Positions 13,628-16,222 of a DNA stretch of 16,222 nucleotides are shown piece after piece. The notes under the pieces were generated by a model. The model ran no database searches. It was not told the DNA's origin and saw nothing but the letters and a program-made list of their open reading frames with translations. Numbering within the stretch: position 1 is the first letter of the stretch; each line of letters starts with the position of its first letter. Source of the DNA: an uncultured Corynebacterium sp. GTDB lineage: Bacteria; Actinomycetota; Actinomycetes; Mycobacteriales; Mycobacteriaceae. The DNA lies in NCBI RefSeq assembly GCF_943914015.1, contig NZ_CALUAK010000055.1, forward strand, positions 1-16,222. The letters run 5' to 3'. A program made the position numbers and the translations under genes.

Positions 13628-15190
13628 TTAGCTTTCATTTCTACGTCCGAAATTGCTGCATGCGGTGACGAACTCTGCGATGTGTGAGGCGATAGCTGCA
13701 GGGTGCATGTGCAGGTAACTCGCGTGCACGTTGGATGTGACAAATCCCTCGTGACAGAGGTCGCCTTTCCACCCGTGCCAGGACCATGCAGTCGCACCCG
13801 CACTCCCCTTATGAGTTGTGTTCACGGGGGATAACGAGGTGTGGTGGAATTCGTGTCCACGCACTGTATCTCCCTGGTGGAACAGCACGCTGTCCGTGGC
13901 AGCGGTTGCGACTCTGTAGCCCAGCGTCAATCTTCCAGACATGGACGCATCGCTGGGGACGATACCAGCCATTGGCACGCCATCGAGATGCTGGCAGAGC
14001 ACGAGAAGCCCCGCACATTCGGCGTAGATGGGCATACCGTCTGTGGCTGCCTCGTGGATAGCCTGCAGAAGCTGTTGGTTTTTGGACAGTGGCTGCAGGT
14101 GTTCTTCGGGGAAGCCTCCGGGAATGATGATGCCATCGCAGTCCGGCAAGGCATCGTTAAGCGGGTCGAAATCACACACATCGGCCCCACACGCAGCGAG
14201 CACCTCGGGGAGTTCCGCATAGACGAAGGTGAATGCGGGGCCACCAGCGAGCGCAATACGCGGTCGTCTCTCTGCACGCGGTCGCTCCTCGGCACGCGTT
14301 CCGTTCTTAGCATGCTGCTGATTCACTGCCGGGCCGTGTGCTTTCTCGGTGGCATCTGGTGCCGTGTAATTCGATGCCGCGATGGTTTCGGCAGGGTCCC
14401 AGGCTGGACCGGTGTAGGCCACATCGGCAAGGGACACAAGCTCGTCGAGGTCGACGTGTTCGGCCACAAGATCCGCCATATGCTCCACCGCCACGCGGGC
14501 CTTATCGCCATGTTCAGCGGCGGTGACGAGTCCGAGATGCCGGGAGGGCACTTCGACATCGGTTAGCCGAGGAATGGCACCGACAACGGGGATCCCGCAG
14601 TCGGCGATGGCACGCGTACACGCTTCGGTATGTCGCGGGCTTCCCACCTGATTGAGGATCACTCCGGCAACTGTCACATCCGGGTTGTATGTAGCAAGCC
14701 CATGGATAAGTGCTCCGGCGGTGGCGCTCACGCCTCGGGCGTTGAGCACGACAATGACGGGAAGCCCCAGGAGTCCGGCGATTTCCGCGGTGGACCCGGG
14801 AGCCCACCGTGAGCTATCCGTATCGTCGGTGATCCGACCGTCGAAAAGCCCCATTACCCCCTCAACAACAGCAATGTCAGCGCCTGCCGTGCCATGTACG
14901 TACAGGGGACCGATAAGGTCTCTTCCACACATGAACGAGTCGAGGTTTCGCCCGGGGTGTCCCGTCGCGAGCGCATGGTAGGACGGGTCGATGAAGTCCG
15001 GCCCGACCTTGAACGGGGCAACGCGACGCGTGCGGGCAAGAGCAGCCATGAGGCCAGTTGCGATCGTCGTCTTGCCCGTTCCGCTCCCCGCGCCGGCGAT
15101 GACAACGCCGGGTACCGGGGCCGGGATGGCGGCAGAACCGTGGCCGGCAGCACCGGCAGTGGCATCGGAGGGTGAGCCGAAGGTTACCAC
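13628..15190 (-). CDS. cobB: Cobyrinate/hydrogenobyrinate a,c-diamide synthase
   Basis: This enzyme uses ATP and glutamine to amidate the a and c side chains of the corrin ring in cobalamin synthesis. The 520-residue protein has an N-terminal P-loop domain (GAGSGTGKTT at 33-42; then PFKVGPDFIDPSYH and GVMGLFDG) and a C-terminal class I glutamine amidotransferase domain with IIPGGFPEEH, the nucleophile Cys392 in YAECAGLL and a His in VHASYLHMHP. A variable, Arg/Glu-rich linker (about 271-313) joins them. Whether the natural substrate is cobyrinate (CbiA) or hydrogenobyrinate (CobB) cannot be read from the sequence. The GTG start overlaps the cobO end by seven bases, suggesting coupled translation. 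The same fold family also occurs in other amidases, but the motifs and neighbours favour this call. Confidence 0.95.
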   Translation of the reverse strand: MVTFGSPSDATAGAAGHGSAAIPAPVPGVVIAGAGSGTGKTTIATGLMAALARTRRVAPFKVGPDFIDPSYHALATGHPGRNLDSFMCGRDLIGPLYVHGTAGADIAVVEGVMGLFDGRITDDTDSSRWAPGSTAEIAGLLGLPVIVVLNARGVSATAGALIHGLATYNPDVTVAGVILNQVGSPRHTEACTRAIADCGIPVVGAIPRLTDVEVPSRHLGLVTAAEHGDKARVAVEHMADLVAEHVDLDELVSLADVAYTGPAWDPAETIAASNYTAPDATEKAHGPAVNQQHAKNGTRAEERPRAERRPRIALAGGPAFTFVYAELPEVLAACGADVCDFDPLNDALPDCDGIIIPGGFPEEHLQPLSKNQQLLQAIHEAATDGMPIYAECAGLLVLCQHLDGVPMAGIVPSDASMSGRLTLGYRVATAATDSVLFHQGDTVRGHEFHHTSLSPVNTTHKGSAGATAWSWHGWKGDLCHEGFVTSNVHASYLHMHPAAIASHIAEFVTACSNFGRRNES

Positions 15191-15792
15191 TCGATTCCCT
15201 TCTGCCCCTTCCGCCCCTGATCCATGGGGTGCTTGATTTTGCGCATCTCTGTCACCAAATCGGCGACCTCAACGAGCTTCGGGTGTGCCCTCCTGCCCGT
15301 CATCACCACGTGCTGCGTGCCGAGACGATTGCGAAGCGTCTCGCACACGTCATCAATGTCGATCCAGCCCCATTCGATGGGGTAGGTAAACTCATCGAGC
15401 AGGTAGAAATCGTGTTGCTCCGCCTGCAGGCGTCGTTTGACTTCCTCCCAGCCTTCAGCGGCTGCCTCAGCTGAATCTTCGCCATCCTTGCGCTTCTTGA
15501 TCCAGCTCCACCCCTGGCCCATCTTGTGCCACTCCACAACGGGCGCACCGTCCAGACCGGCGAGGGTGCGGAACACGGCTTCCTCCCCCACTTTCCACTT
15601 CGGGGACTTCACAAATTGGAAGACACCGATAGAAAAGTGCTGGTTATAGGCACGCATAGCCATGCCAAACGCCGCTGTTGACTTCCCCTTCCCGTCGCCA
15701 GTGAAGACGGCCGTTACCGGAAGCAGCCGGCGCTGCTTAGTCGTGAGGCCGTCGTTGGGAAGAGCTTGCGAATCCACGTGTCCTTTAGGCAT
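15184..15792 (-). CDS. cobO: Corrinoid adenosyltransferase (CobO/BtuR type)
   Basis: This enzyme attaches the 5'-deoxyadenosyl group of ATP to the reduced cobalt of corrinoids. The 202-residue protein shows the family P-loop GDGKGKST (32-39), GVFQFVKSPKWKVGEE, YLLDEFTYPIEWGW and the VVMTGRRAHPKLVEVADLVTE split over the C-terminal part, ending in KHPMDQGRKGQKGIEW. The preceding DDGLTT-like stretch (PNDGLTTKQRR) is also typical. I choose the ATG at 15792 because homologous proteins begin close to this point and a TACCAT box lies six bases upstream, consistent with a leaderless start; a GTG at 15846 would add 18 residues of unlikely sequence. It is the first gene of the cob-MFS-proS run. Confidence 0.95.
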   Translation of the reverse strand: MPKGHVDSQALPNDGLTTKQRRLLPVTAVFTGDGKGKSTAAFGMAMRAYNQHFSIGVFQFVKSPKWKVGEEAVFRTLAGLDGAPVVEWHKMGQGWSWIKKRKDGEDSAEAAAEGWEEVKRRLQAEQHDFYLLDEFTYPIEWGWIDIDDVCETLRNRLGTQHVVMTGRRAHPKLVEVADLVTEMRKIKHPMDQGRKGQKGIEW

Positions 15793-15798
15793 ACGTCT

Positions 15799-15804
15799 AT
15801 GGTA
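15799..15804 (-). promoter_or_regulatory. Putative -10 box of a leaderless cobO promoter
   Basis: TACCAT on the minus strand ends six bases before the cobO ATG and fits TAnnnT. No Shine-Dalgarno precedes the ATG. The same box sits seven bases before the rimP ATG. No clear -35 is visible. Confidence 0.4.
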
Positions 15805-15825
15805 GCCGTCCCACGGCGGGTCGCA

Positions 15826-15856
15826 GCTACGACCACGTAGCAGCACCGTTCACGGT
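15826..15856 (-). promoter_or_regulatory. Two small inverted repeats upstream of cobO
   Basis: GCTACG (15826-15831) pairs with CGTAGC (15836-15841) around a 4-base loop, and ACCGT/ACGGT (15845-15849 with 15852-15856) forms a near-perfect 12-base palindrome next to it. They lie 22-52 bases upstream of the TACCAT box, where a regulator of the cob operon could bind. No known binding motif is recognised. Confidence 0.3.
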
Positions 15857-15936
15857 ATCTCCCACCCCCTGGCGTTCCTCTCCTCTGGCACGCGCCCTGT
15901 TTTCGCCCCACAGATGGCCACTCACTACCCGGTACG

Positions 15937-15968
15937 CAAAGGGCGCGCGGTTGCCCGCGCGCCCTTTG
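15937..15968 (-). terminator. GC-rich hairpin, probable terminator of the VOC gene
   Basis: A perfect 14-bp stem, CAAAGGGCGCGCGG (15937-15950) with its complement at 15955-15968, closes a 4-nt loop. It lies about 50 nt past the stop of the VOC gene and before the cobO promoter region. It lacks a T-run in either direction, so it would be a non-canonical terminator. Confidence 0.6.
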
Positions 15969-16017
15969 TATCCGGTTCTCACAGCTTTCCGGCGAAAGAT
16001 CACCGGACTGGTTGGTA

Positions 16018-16222
16018 CTAGAGCACGGTGGAGTCGATCTTCTCCATCCGCCACAGCTTGTCCATTGTCGGGCCGTCTTGGGCCAACGATGCACCGTGTT
16101 CAGGAGCGATCAGCCAGTTCACACCAAACGGATCTGTGCACACACCCGGGTAGCCGGTCGGCTCCTCGCTTGCGCAGAGCACATCCCACATGGTGTCGAT
16201 CTCCTCCTGGCTAGAGCAGAAG
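16018..16222 (-). CDS. PhnB-like VOC (glyoxalase-fold) protein, C-terminal end (runs off the window)
   Basis: The last 67 residues of a reading frame entering from the right edge are present. The pattern SSQEEIDTMWDVL, then GVCTDPFGVNWLIAP, then a final MEKIDSTVL matches the C-terminal half of PhnB-like proteins of the VOC superfamily (the family named after 3-demethylubiquinone-9 3-methyltransferase). In relatives the central motif reads close to GWLTDRFGVSWQIVP. Members are small, often dimeric proteins; many have no proven function. Its 3' hairpin and the spacer suggest it is transcribed separately from cobO. Confidence 0.85.
   Translation of the reverse strand, partial: FCSSQEEIDTMWDVLCASEEPTGYPGVCTDPFGVNWLIAPEHGASLAQDGPTMDKLWRMEKIDSTVL

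Noticed and set aside
15793..16017. Possible cobalamin riboswitch ahead of cobO
   Set aside because: No convincing B12 box or surrounding conserved elements were found, and the likely start of transcription lies at the cobO ATG.

Overview
The window looks like a core chromosomal segment of a high-GC actinobacterium of the order Mycobacteriales, most likely Corynebacterium or a close relative. The reasons are the gene content and order: rimP-nusA-ylxR-infB facing one way, a lipoprotein gene on the other strand, then proS, a DHA2-type drug/H+ antiporter, cobA, cobB and cobO. From memory this matches the Mycobacterium tuberculosis order Rv2839c-Rv2849c (infB, ylxR, nusA, rimP, two plus-strand genes, proS, efpA, cysG, cobB, cobO). 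The long Ala/Pro/Lys and Gly/Arg-rich N-terminus of IF-2, the short NusA and TAnnnT-type -10 boxes also fit. I found no phage, transposon, CRISPR, tRNA or rRNA sequence.

Layout. 1-1294 (minus): N-terminal half of an MMPL-family transporter, with a promoter carrying a TetR-like palindrome. 1350-1396: intrinsic terminator closing the infB operon. 1486-6969 (minus): rimP, nusA, ylxR, infB, a transcription/translation operon. Its spacers are unusually rich: a possible 48-codon Cys-rich small gene between rimP and nusA, about 350 nt with two hairpins between nusA and ylxR, and a chain of overlapping mini-ORFs plus a hairpin between ylxR and infB. 7058-9227 (plus): a lipoprotein resembling the DUF4439 ferritin-like family, then a GntR/FCD transcription factor. 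9290-9335: strong bidirectional terminator. 9519-15792 (minus): proS, MFS exporter, cobA, cobB, cobO, read in the order cobO to proS and tightly packed (7-nt overlap, short gap, ATGA overlap, 40-nt gap). 15937-15968: GC-rich hairpin. 16018-16222 (minus): C-terminal end of a PhnB-like VOC protein.

How the genes work together. The rimP operon supplies 30S maturation (RimP), transcription elongation/termination control (NusA), an RNA-binding YlxR protein and initiation factor IF-2. rbfA, which usually follows infB, is not here; a terminator and the MMPL gene take its place. The cob genes supply uroporphyrinogen-III methylation, corrin a,c-amidation and corrinoid adenosylation, and appear cotranscribed with an exporter and prolyl-tRNA synthetase. 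Most of the window is ordinary core genome. The least explained parts are the spacers of the rimP-infB operon, and I place the main hunt findings there, all as hypotheses. All calls come from reading the sequence; no database search was run.
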